A stretch of DNA of 64,000 bases from positions 2,852,001-2,916,000 of the forward strand of contig NZ_CP060010.1 in NCBI RefSeq assembly GCF_017798205.1, read 5' to 3'. The stretch comes from Cognatishimia activa. GTDB lineage: Bacteria > Pseudomonadota > Alphaproteobacteria > Rhodobacterales > Rhodobacteraceae. Below the pieces are notes generated by a model. It saw nothing but the letters and a program-made list of their open reading frames with translations. It made no database searches and had not been told where the DNA came from. Numbering within the stretch: position 1 is the first letter of the stretch; each line of letters opens with the position of its first letter. Made by a program: the position numbers and the translations under genes. This document shows, piece by piece, positions 57,500 through 64,000 of the stretch.

Positions 57500-59254
57500 A
57501 TGGCACGTCAGATGACCGGCGCGAAAATGGTAGTTCAAGCTCTGAAGGATCAGGGCGTGGACACAGTCTTCGGATATCCCGGTGGCGCCGTCCTACCGAT
57601 CTATGACGAGATCTTTCAGCAGAATGACATCAAGCATATTCTGGTGCGCCACGAGCAAGGCGCGGTTCACGCAGCCGAAGGCTATGCGCGCTCAACCGGC
57701 AAGGTCGGCGTTGCGCTGGTAACTTCTGGCCCAGGCGCGACCAATGCGGTGACAGGCCTGACCGATGCGCTCTTGGACTCGATCCCGATTGTGGTTCTGT
57801 CCGGTCAGGTGCCGACCTTCATGATCGGCTCGGACGCCTTCCAAGAAGCCGACACCGTCGGCATCACTCGCCCATGCACGAAACACAACTGGCTGGCCAA
57901 GGAAACCGACACTCTGGCGGAAACCCTGCATCAGGCCTTCCATGTGGCGCGCTCTGGCCGTCCGGGTCCGGTTCTGGTGGACATCCCAAAGGACACGCAA
58001 TTCGCGTCGGGCACCTACACCACCCGTCAGGAAACCAACACCAGCCACTATGAGCCTCAGCTCAAAGGCGACATCACCGAGATCACGGCGCTTGTCGAAC
58101 TGATGGAACAGGCTGAGCGCCCTGTGTTTTACACCGGCGGTGGCGTCATCAACTCTGGCCCTGCGGCCAGCCAACTGTTGCGCGAGCTCGTGGACACCAC
58201 GGGCTTCCCGATCACCTCGACCTTGATGGGTCTGGGCGCCTACCCGGGCTCTGGCAAGAACTGGATCGGTATGCTCGGCATGCACGGCCTTTATGAAGCC
58301 AATATGGCGATGCATGACTGCGACCTGATGATCAACATCGGCGCACGGTTTGATGACCGGATCACCGGCCTGATCTCGGCCTTCTCGCCGAACTCCAAAA
58401 AAGCGCATATCGACATCGACCCAAGCTCGATCAACAAGGTCATCCGTGTTGATATCCCGATTGTTGGCGATGTGGGTCACGTGCTGGAAGACATCCTCAA
58501 GGTCTGGAAGTCTCGTGGCCGCAAGACCAACAAAGAAGCGGTTGCGAAATGGCAGGCGCAGATCGACCAGTGGCGCGCGATCAAATGTCTGGACTTCAAG
58601 CAAGAAGGCAAAACCATCAAGCCGCAGCATGCTTTGGTACGCCTTGAGGAACTGACCAAGAAATACGACCGCTACATCACCACTGAGGTCGGCCAACACC
58701 AGATGTGGGCCGCGCAATACCTGACCTTTGACGATCCAAATCGTTGGATGACCTCTGGCGGTCTGGGCACCATGGGCTATGGCTTCCCGGCCTCTATCGG
58801 CGTGCAACTCGCGCACCCTGATGCGCTGGTGATCAACGTCGCGGGCGAGGCCTCTTGGCTCATGAACATGCAAGAAATGGGCACCGCAGTGCAGTTCCGC
58901 CTGCCGGTGAAACAGTTCATCCTGAACAACGAACGTCTGGGCATGGTACGTCAGTGGCAGGAACTCTTGCATGGCGAGCGCTACAGCCACAGCTGGTCCG
59001 AAGCCCTGCCCGACTTCGTCAAACTCGCCGAGGCCTTTGGTGCCAAGGGTATCCTGTGCTCTGACCCCAACGATCTGGACGACGCGATCATGGAGATGAT
59101 TACGCATGACGGCCCGGTTATCTTCGACTGTCTAGTGGAAAAACACGAGAACTGCTTCCCGATGATCCCGTCGGGCAAGCCGCATAATGAAATGCTTCTG
59201 GGCGAAGCCGAAACCCAGGGCGTCATCCAATCCGGCGGCGCGGTTCTAGTTTAA
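57500..59254 (+). CDS. ilvB: acetolactate synthase large subunit
   Basis: TPP-, FAD- and Mg-dependent first common enzyme of branched-chain amino acid synthesis, 584 residues. The catalytic Glu is in RHEQGAVHAAEGYARSTGK, and the TPP/Mg motif region NVAGEASWLMN runs into NNERLGMVRQW near residues 450-480. It starts after GGAGAAG and is controlled by the leader attenuator upstream. The small subunit gene follows 12 bp later. Confidence 0.96.
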   Translation: MARQMTGAKMVVQALKDQGVDTVFGYPGGAVLPIYDEIFQQNDIKHILVRHEQGAVHAAEGYARSTGKVGVALVTSGPGATNAVTGLTDALLDSIPIVVLSGQVPTFMIGSDAFQEADTVGITRPCTKHNWLAKETDTLAETLHQAFHVARSGRPGPVLVDIPKDTQFASGTYTTRQETNTSHYEPQLKGDITEITALVELMEQAERPVFYTGGGVINSGPAASQLLRELVDTTGFPITSTLMGLGAYPGSGKNWIGMLGMHGLYEANMAMHDCDLMINIGARFDDRITGLISAFSPNSKKAHIDIDPSSINKVIRVDIPIVGDVGHVLEDILKVWKSRGRKTNKEAVAKWQAQIDQWRAIKCLDFKQEGKTIKPQHALVRLEELTKKYDRYITTEVGQHQMWAAQYLTFDDPNRWMTSGGLGTMGYGFPASIGVQLAHPDALVINVAGEASWLMNMQEMGTAVQFRLPVKQFILNNERLGMVRQWQELLHGERYSHSWSEALPDFVKLAEAFGAKGILCSDPNDLDDAIMEMITHDGPVIFDCLVEKHENCFPMIPSGKPHNEMLLGEAETQGVIQSGGAVLV

Positions 59255-59266
59255 GGAAATTCGATC

Positions 59267-59830
59267 ATGGCTGCTCTAAAAATCAAAAAAGGCGCTTCAA
59301 GCCACTCTGCCTATAACCTCCGCCCGACCTTCTCGGATGTCGAAGAGGTGCACACGCTGGCGGTCCTCGTGACCAACGAACCTGGCGTTCTGGCACGGGT
59401 CATCGGCCTTTTCTCGGGCCGTGGGTACAACATCGAAAGCCTCACAGTGGCAGAGGTCGACCACACCGGTCACACCTCGCGCATCACCATCGTGACCAAA
59501 GGCAAACCGCAGATCATCGAACAGATCAAAACCCAGCTGGGCCGCATCGTGCCTGTGCATGAGGTGCATGACCTGACCGTCGAGGGCCCGTCCGTGGAAC
59601 GCGAGCTGGGCCTCTTCAAAGTCGCAGGCGAAGGCGACAAGCGTGTCGAAGCCATGCGTCTGGCCGACATCTTCCGCGCCAATGTTGTGGACACCACGCT
59701 TGAAAGCTTTGTGTTTGAACTCACCGGTGCACCGGAAAAGATCGACGCCTTCGCAGATCTCATGCGCCCGCTCGGCCTTGTCGAAGTCGCGCGCACAGGC
59801 GTTGCGGCGCTCGCTCGTGGCGCACATTAA
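59267..59830 (+). CDS. ilvH: acetolactate synthase small subunit
   Basis: Regulatory subunit that stimulates the catalytic subunit and gives valine feedback inhibition. The 187-residue protein has an N-terminal ACT domain (about 27-100, LVTNEPGVLARVIGLFSGRG with Asn and Gly residues of the valine site) and a C-terminal ACT-like half. Preceded by AAGGAAA. A terminator lies 25 bp after the stop. Confidence 0.95.
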   Translation: MAALKIKKGASSHSAYNLRPTFSDVEEVHTLAVLVTNEPGVLARVIGLFSGRGYNIESLTVAEVDHTGHTSRITIVTKGKPQIIEQIKTQLGRIVPVHEVHDLTVEGPSVERELGLFKVAGEGDKRVEAMRLADIFRANVVDTTLESFVFELTGAPEKIDAFADLMRPLGLVEVARTGVAALARGAH

Positions 59831-59854
59831 CTAAGCCAAATAGCCAAACAAAAT

Positions 59855-59877
59855 AGGGCGCTTAGGCGCCCTTTTTT
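59855..59877 (+). terminator. rho-independent terminator after ilvH
   Basis: AGGGCGC (59855-59861) pairs with GCGCCCT (59866-59872) around TTAG and is followed by TTTTT. Confidence 0.87.
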
Positions 59878-59888
59878 ATGCGATGCCG

Positions 59889-59940
59889 CATCTTTTTCTC
59901 TTGCTGAAAGTATCCCAGGGTCTGGGGCAGAGCCCCAGGG
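59889..59940 (-). repeat. intergenic element with CTGGGGC hairpin
   Basis: CTGGGGC (59922-59928) pairs with GCCCCAG (59932-59938) around AGA. The flanking CATCTTTTTCTCTTGCTGAAAG stretch (59889-59910) loosely recalls the CATCTTG end of the repeats at 18695 and 40112. It lies between the ilvH terminator and the prfB stop codon and may end prfB transcription. Confidence 0.45.
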
Positions 59941-59942
59941 AA

Positions 59943-61070
59943 TTAATCCTCAGCCTGCGCATCCGCGCGAGATTTACCCGACACATTCAACGCCAGCGTC
60001 GCCGCCATAAACCCATCCAGATCCCCATCCAGAACCCCTTTGGTGTCCGAGGTCTCGTGATTGGTGCGTAGATCTTTCACCATCTGATAGGGCTGCAGAA
60101 CATAGGACCGGATCTGGTTGCCCCAACCCGCGTCGCCTTTGCTCTCATGCGCCTCGTTGATGGCGGCATTCCGGCGGTCCAGCTCTTGTTGATAGAGCCT
60201 CGATTTCAGAGCCTTCATCGCGATGTCGCGGTTCTGGTGTTGAGACTTCTCGGAGCTGGTCACAACGATCCCTGTGGGGATGTGTGTGATCCGCACCGCC
60301 GAGTCCGTTGTGTTCACGTGCTGACCACCCGCACCCGAGGAGCGATAGGTGTCGATACGAATATCCGCAGGATTGACCTCGATCTCGATATTGTCATCAA
60401 CCACAGGGTAAACCCAGACCGAGCTAAAGGACGTGTGCCGCTTGGCCGCGCTATCAAAGGGCGAGATGCGCACCAGACGATGCACGCCGCTTTCAGACTT
60501 GAGCCACCCATATGCATTGTGGCCCGAGATCTTATAGGCCGCCGACTTAATCCCCGCCTCTTCACCAGAGGTCATGGATTGCAATTCCACCGTATAGCCG
60601 CGCTTTTCAGCCCAACGCACATACATCCGCGCCAGCATCGAGGCCCAGTCACAGCTCTCTGTGCCGCCCGCGCCCGAGTTGATCTCAAGGAAGGTGTCAT
60701 TGCTATCGGCTTCTCCGTCCAGAAGGGCCTCCAGCTCTTTCTCCGCCGCCGTGATCGCCAGCGCTGCAATGGCCGCCTCGGCCTCCGCGATGACCTCATC
60801 GTCCTCTTCCATCTCGCCCAATTCAATAAGCTCGATATTGTCGGACAGCTCGGTCTCCAGCTGTTTCACGCCATCAATCGCATCCACCAGCAACTGACGC
60901 TCGCGCATAAGTTTTTGCGCGGCCTCGGCGTCATCCCAAAGGTTCGGATCCTCGACCCGCGCATTGAATTCCTCCAGCCGGAACTCCGCGGTCTCCCAGT
61001 TCAGCCGCTGTTTCAGCAGATCCACGGATTTCTCGATCTCCGTGACGGTGTTTTGAACCTCGGCGCGCAT
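59943..61070 (-). CDS. prfB: peptide chain release factor 2
   Basis: Recognises UAA and UGA stop codons. From ATG 61070 (AGGACA upstream) it has 375 residues, with SPF in [10 protein letters not shown] as the anticodon-like motif and GGQ in [10 protein letters not shown] as the catalytic loop. The frame is continuous, so there is no programmed +1 frameshift as in enteric bacteria. An open frame extends upstream to 61151 but is not RF2-like. PBP1A lies upstream on the same strand. Confidence 0.96.
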   Translation of the reverse strand: MRAEVQNTVTEIEKSVDLLKQRLNWETAEFRLEEFNARVEDPNLWDDAEAAQKLMRERQLLVDAIDGVKQLETELSDNIELIELGEMEEDDEVIAEAEAAIAALAITAAEKELEALLDGEADSNDTFLEINSGAGGTESCDWASMLARMYVRWAEKRGYTVELQSMTSGEEAGIKSAAYKISGHNAYGWLKSESGVHRLVRISPFDSAAKRHTSFSSVWVYPVVDDNIEIEVNPADIRIDTYRSSGAGGQHVNTTDSAVRITHIPTGIVVTSSEKSQHQNRDIAMKALKSRLYQQELDRRNAAINEAHESKGDAGWGNQIRSYVLQPYQMVKDLRTNHETSDTKGVLDGDLDGFMAATLALNVSGKSRADAQAED

Positions 61071-61081
61071 GGGATTGTCCT

Positions 61082-61138
61082 GTCTATCATTCTTAGTCTG
61101 CGTGATAGACCAGAGGCCAAAGAGGGGCAAGCGCCCCT
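61082..61138 (-). other. two hairpins in the PBP1A-prfB interval
   Basis: GTCTATCA (61082-61089) pairs with TGATAGAC (61103-61110), ending next to the prfB ribosome binding site; AGGGGC (61123-61128) pairs with GCCCCT (61133-61138) closer to the PBP1A stop. Neither has a T run. Confidence 0.5.
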
Positions 61139-61163
61139 GCCCCCAATCCACCGCGGTTATTGG

Positions 61164-63716
61164 TTAATAAAGGCCGCCCGAGCTGAGCGTGCCGAAAGAG
61201 GCGCTTGGCGTCACAACCGTGCTTTCACCCGTCGAGGTGATGACTTCGGTCACGACTTCTGTGTCGACCTCGTCAAACAGCGGCAGGTTTGAGCCCATCG
61301 CAAAGCCGCCGTCAAAGGCCACGCCAAAAACCGGCTCTTCGCCCAAGCGGAAATATTCAGCCACCACGTTGTCGCCAGAGGCCTCAGGCGAGAGCTGCGC
61401 GCCAGAGAAACGGTCGATATTGATAAACTGACCACCCGCCGGAACGCGGAAGGCACCGCCGCCGTATTTCTCGACTGCGGCCTGCATGAATTCGTTGAAC
61501 ACGGGTCCGCAAGTGTTGCCGCCGAAGGTGTTGCGGCCCAGAGGCGTCGGCGTGTCATAGCCAATGTAGCAGCCCGCAACCATCGTATTGGTGAAGCCCA
61601 CGAACCAAACGTCTTTCGCCTCGTTGGTGGTGCCGGTCTTGCCCGCCGCAGGCACATCCAGATTGATCGCCCGAGAGGCTGAGCCCCGATCCACAACGCC
61701 GCGCATCATAGAGGTCAACTGATAGGCGGTGATTGCATCCATCACGCGCTCACGGTTGCTGGTGATACGTGGGCTACTGTCAGCCGCAAGCTCTGCAAAG
61801 GCACAATCCTCGCAAGACCGCTGGTCGTGGCGATAGATCGTCTGCCCTGCACGATCCTGAACACGGTCCACAAGCGTCGGCTCCACGCGCTCGCCGCCAT
61901 TGGCAAACATCGCATAGGCCGCAACCATCTTGTAGAGCGTGGTTTCCTCAGACCCCAAAGAGTTCGCAAGGAAGGGGTTCATGTCGTCATAGACCCCAAA
62001 GCGCTCGGCATAATCGGCCACGGTCTCCATTCCGATCTCTTTCGCAAGACGGATGGTCATCAGGTTCCGGGAGTATTCAATCCCAGTCCGCAGAGGTGTC
62101 GGACCATAAAATTTGTCGGACGAGTTTTTCGGCCGCCACAAACCTTCGGGCGTGTCGATTTCAATCGGCGCATCGATAACAATAGTGGCCGGAGAGTACC
62201 CACTGTCCAGCGCTGCGGCATAAACGAAAGGTTTGAAGCTAGAGCCCGGCTGGCGCCGTGCCTGAGTCGCGCGGTTGAAAACCGACTGCTCATAGCTGAA
62301 CCCACCCTGCATCGCGAGCACGCGCCCGTTGTTTACGTCCATCGCCATAAAGCCACCCTGAACTTCAGACACCTGCCGCAAAGACCAGCGTTCAAAGTTG
62401 CCATCCTCATCTTTGACTTCGCGCACCAGAACCACTTCGCCTTCGCGCAGAAGGTCGCCAGCGACTTTGGCTTTCGGGCCGAGTTCATCGTCCTCAAGCT
62501 GCTTGCGCGCCCAGGTCACATCGGCTGGGTTGATGAAGTGTCCATCGGCGTCATCCGGGACGCCTTCGATGCCGATACGCGCGTCGCGATTGCCGACAAA
62601 AAGCACAACGGCGGGGTGCCATTTTCCGTCAAGATCAATGTCGCGCGGGACTTCAACTTCACGAAGTGCTTCACGCCATGCGGCTTCGTCATTCAGCAGA
62701 TCGGTTGAGATGGTTTTACCGGTTCCGCGCCATACACCTTGGTCACGGTCATACTTCTCAAGCGCGTGTCGCAGGGCGGTCGCGGCCACATCTTGAAGCT
62801 CTGGATCAAGCGTCGCGCGTACGGCCATGCCACCGGTAAAGAACTCTTCCTCACCAAAATCGCGGCTCAGCTGGCGGCGGATTTCATCGGTGAAATAGTC
62901 TCTGGATGGAAGCGCCGAGCGGAAGCTGTCATAGTCACCATTTTGAACTGAAAGTAATGGTTGAGCTACCTCAATTTCATAAACACCTTCAGTGATATAC
63001 CCGTTTTCCTTCATCTCCTTGAGGACGAAGTCACGACGGCTAAGCAGTCTCTCTTTACGACGCACTGGGTGGAACTGCGATGGCGCTTTTGGCATGGACG
63101 CAAGCGTGGCGGCCTCATGCGGCGCAAGCTCTGACAGGGTCTTGTTGAAATAGGTTTGTGCCGCCGCGGCTACCCCATAAGAGTTCTGTCCAAGGAAGAT
63201 CTCGTTCATGTAAAGTTCGAGGATGCTTTCCTTATCCAACGTCTCTTCGATGCGGGTTGCGAGGATGATCTCTTTTATCTTCCGCTCGATCTGACGGTCG
63301 CCAGACAAGAGGAAGTTCTTCATCACCTGCTGGGTGATTGTCGACGCACCGCGCACGTTCTGACCACGGGACCGCACTGCCTCTACAAAGGCCGCAGCGA
63401 TGCCGCGCGCGTCATAGCCATTGTGTTGATAAAAGTTCTTATCCTCGGCCGAAATGAAGGCCTGTTTCACCAGATCGGGGATCTCTTCGGCGGGCACAAA
63501 CAAACGCCGCTCTTTGGCGAATTCATCGATGATACGCCCTTCGCGCGAATAGATCCGGCTGATCGTAGGCGGCTGATACTGCGCCAGAGATTCATGGCTC
63601 GGCAGGTCATAGCTGTAGATATAAAGCACTGCGCCAATGGACAGTGCGACCACAGCGATCCCCATCGTCACGAATGTGAAGATGCCCCCGAAGAAAGAGA
63701 GAATAAATCTTATCAC
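61164..63716 (-). CDS. mrcA: penicillin-binding protein 1A (bifunctional peptidoglycan synthase)
   Basis: An 850-residue class A PBP: N-terminal membrane anchor (about 8-32), glycosyltransferase domain (about 55-230; EDKNFYQHNG holds the catalytic Glu), an OB-like insert (about 320-420) and a transpeptidase domain with the Ser of RQPGSSFKP and the AGKTGTTNEAKD motif. It polymerises and cross-links peptidoglycan on the periplasmic side. It lies between an amidase gene and prfB, an arrangement common in alphaproteobacteria. Confidence 0.95.
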   Translation of the reverse strand: MIRFILSFFGGIFTFVTMGIAVVALSIGAVLYIYSYDLPSHESLAQYQPPTISRIYSREGRIIDEFAKERRLFVPAEEIPDLVKQAFISAEDKNFYQHNGYDARGIAAAFVEAVRSRGQNVRGASTITQQVMKNFLLSGDRQIERKIKEIILATRIEETLDKESILELYMNEIFLGQNSYGVAAAAQTYFNKTLSELAPHEAATLASMPKAPSQFHPVRRKERLLSRRDFVLKEMKENGYITEGVYEIEVAQPLLSVQNGDYDSFRSALPSRDYFTDEIRRQLSRDFGEEEFFTGGMAVRATLDPELQDVAATALRHALEKYDRDQGVWRGTGKTISTDLLNDEAAWREALREVEVPRDIDLDGKWHPAVVLFVGNRDARIGIEGVPDDADGHFINPADVTWARKQLEDDELGPKAKVAGDLLREGEVVLVREVKDEDGNFERWSLRQVSEVQGGFMAMDVNNGRVLAMQGGFSYEQSVFNRATQARRQPGSSFKPFVYAAALDSGYSPATIVIDAPIEIDTPEGLWRPKNSSDKFYGPTPLRTGIEYSRNLMTIRLAKEIGMETVADYAERFGVYDDMNPFLANSLGSEETTLYKMVAAYAMFANGGERVEPTLVDRVQDRAGQTIYRHDQRSCEDCAFAELAADSSPRITSNRERVMDAITAYQLTSMMRGVVDRGSASRAINLDVPAAGKTGTTNEAKDVWFVGFTNTMVAGCYIGYDTPTPLGRNTFGGNTCGPVFNEFMQAAVEKYGGGAFRVPAGGQFINIDRFSGAQLSPEASGDNVVAEYFRLGEEPVFGVAFDGGFAMGSNLPLFDEVDTEVVTEVITSTGESTVVTPSASFGTLSSGGLY

Positions 63717-63814
63717 TTTGAACCCTGGCTTGTTGCTGGTTTTGTATAGCTGTGGATGACAAAGGGGTCAAAACACAACAAGGGGAAAAATCTGCGGTTT
63801 TTCGCGTATATCAG

Positions 63815-64000
63815 TCAGTTGTTCGTGAGATTGCGCGCCGTTTCATCCGCAACCACCCAGGCTTGCAGCCCATCGCGAATGCCATTGGCCAGCGCCTGAC
63901 GCCACGCGGGGTCGGTGATATTGGCGAGGTCTCGTTCCGACGACATAAATCCGATCTCGATCAGAACCGAGGGGATGTCGGCGGCTTTCAGAACCGAAAA
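63815..64000 (-). CDS. N-acetylmuramoyl-L-alanine amidase, C-terminal end (partial)
   Basis: The last 61 codons of a gene that runs off the right edge. The translation includes SVLIEIGFMSSERDLANI, the C-terminal motif of Amidase_3 (AmiC-type) enzymes, whose Glu takes part in zinc-dependent cleavage of peptide stems from peptidoglycan. It ends 98 bp before the PBP1A start on the same strand, consistent with a cell-wall cluster. Confidence 0.85.
   Translation of the reverse strand, partial: FSVLKAADIPSVLIEIGFMSSERDLANITDPAWRQALANGIRDGLQAWVVADETARNLTNN

Noticed and set aside
61071-61151. N-terminal extension or programmed frameshift of RF2
   Set aside because: The frame is continuous from ATG 61070 and the residues before it cross two hairpins and are not RF2-like.

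Overview
The window looks like the chromosome of a marine alphaproteobacterium of the Roseobacter group (Rhodobacteraceae). This rests on gene content and order: a DMSP demethylase gene dmdA directly followed by acuI, the trgA-trgB-cysK tellurite locus known from Rhodobacter, olsB-olsA for ornithine lipids, the histidine phosphotransferase chpT, an alphaproteobacterial SspB, a ribosomal protein L21 with a C-terminal helix-hairpin-helix extension, and a circularly permuted two-piece tmRNA. Coding density is high. I see no rRNA, prophage, insertion sequence or CRISPR array. One gene (chrA) is broken by an in-frame stop.

Layout. 1-442: AT-rich, no convincing gene. 0.4-7.4 kb: PQQ sugar dehydrogenase, a GlxA-type regulator, class II DAHP synthase, then yicC-gmk-gamma carbonic anhydrase. 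6.3-13.7 kb: a complete phosphate module phoR, pstS, pstC, pstA, pstB, phoU, phoB, with three 11-bp-spaced Pho box repeats before pstS. 13.8-18.7 kb: a CAU tRNA, a dual-specificity-type phosphatase, purM-purN, rnd, a lipoprotein and sufE. 18.7-24.4 kb, mostly minus strand: fumC with two tiny overlapping partners, a PmtA-like methyltransferase, sspB, chrB-chrA (chrA interrupted) and the tmRNA gene.

24.4-33.7 kb: a GntR/FCD regulator diverging from a four-gene cluster DUF2182-DUF1326-dmdA-acuI, then a HIT protein, a cysteine-desulfurase-like enzyme and trgA-trgB-cysK. 33.7-45.9 kb: an alanyl-tRNA editing protein, tRNA-Ser(CGA), a DUF2059 protein, rplU-rpmA, a LysE exporter, an acetyltransferase, obgE-proB-proA, chpT, a DUF3553 protein, olsB-olsA and rpsB-tsf. 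46-50.3 kb: aroQ co-oriented with a LuxR-type regulator, panD, DUF2852 and RDD membrane proteins, and an N-end-rule aminoacyltransferase. 50.4-57.2 kb: a TRAP transporter (dctP, dctQ, a very large dctM) divergent from a Cache-domain sensor kinase and its NarL-type response regulator. 57.3-64 kb: an ilv leader-peptide attenuator with ilvB-ilvH, then prfB, the PBP1A gene and the end of a cell-wall amidase gene on the minus strand.

The most informative non-coding signals are the ilv attenuator (leader peptide rich in Leu/Val/Ile codons plus competing hairpins), twin TGTCTGACA operators between the GntR gene and the DMSP cluster, paired ACTRCGTAG sites 21 bp apart between the TRAP operon and its two-component system, the permuted tmRNA with tag ANDNRAPVAMAA, and a bistable-looking leader before rpsB. 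The best candidate for undescribed biology is the DUF2182/DUF1326 pair placed inside the DMSP demethylation cluster.
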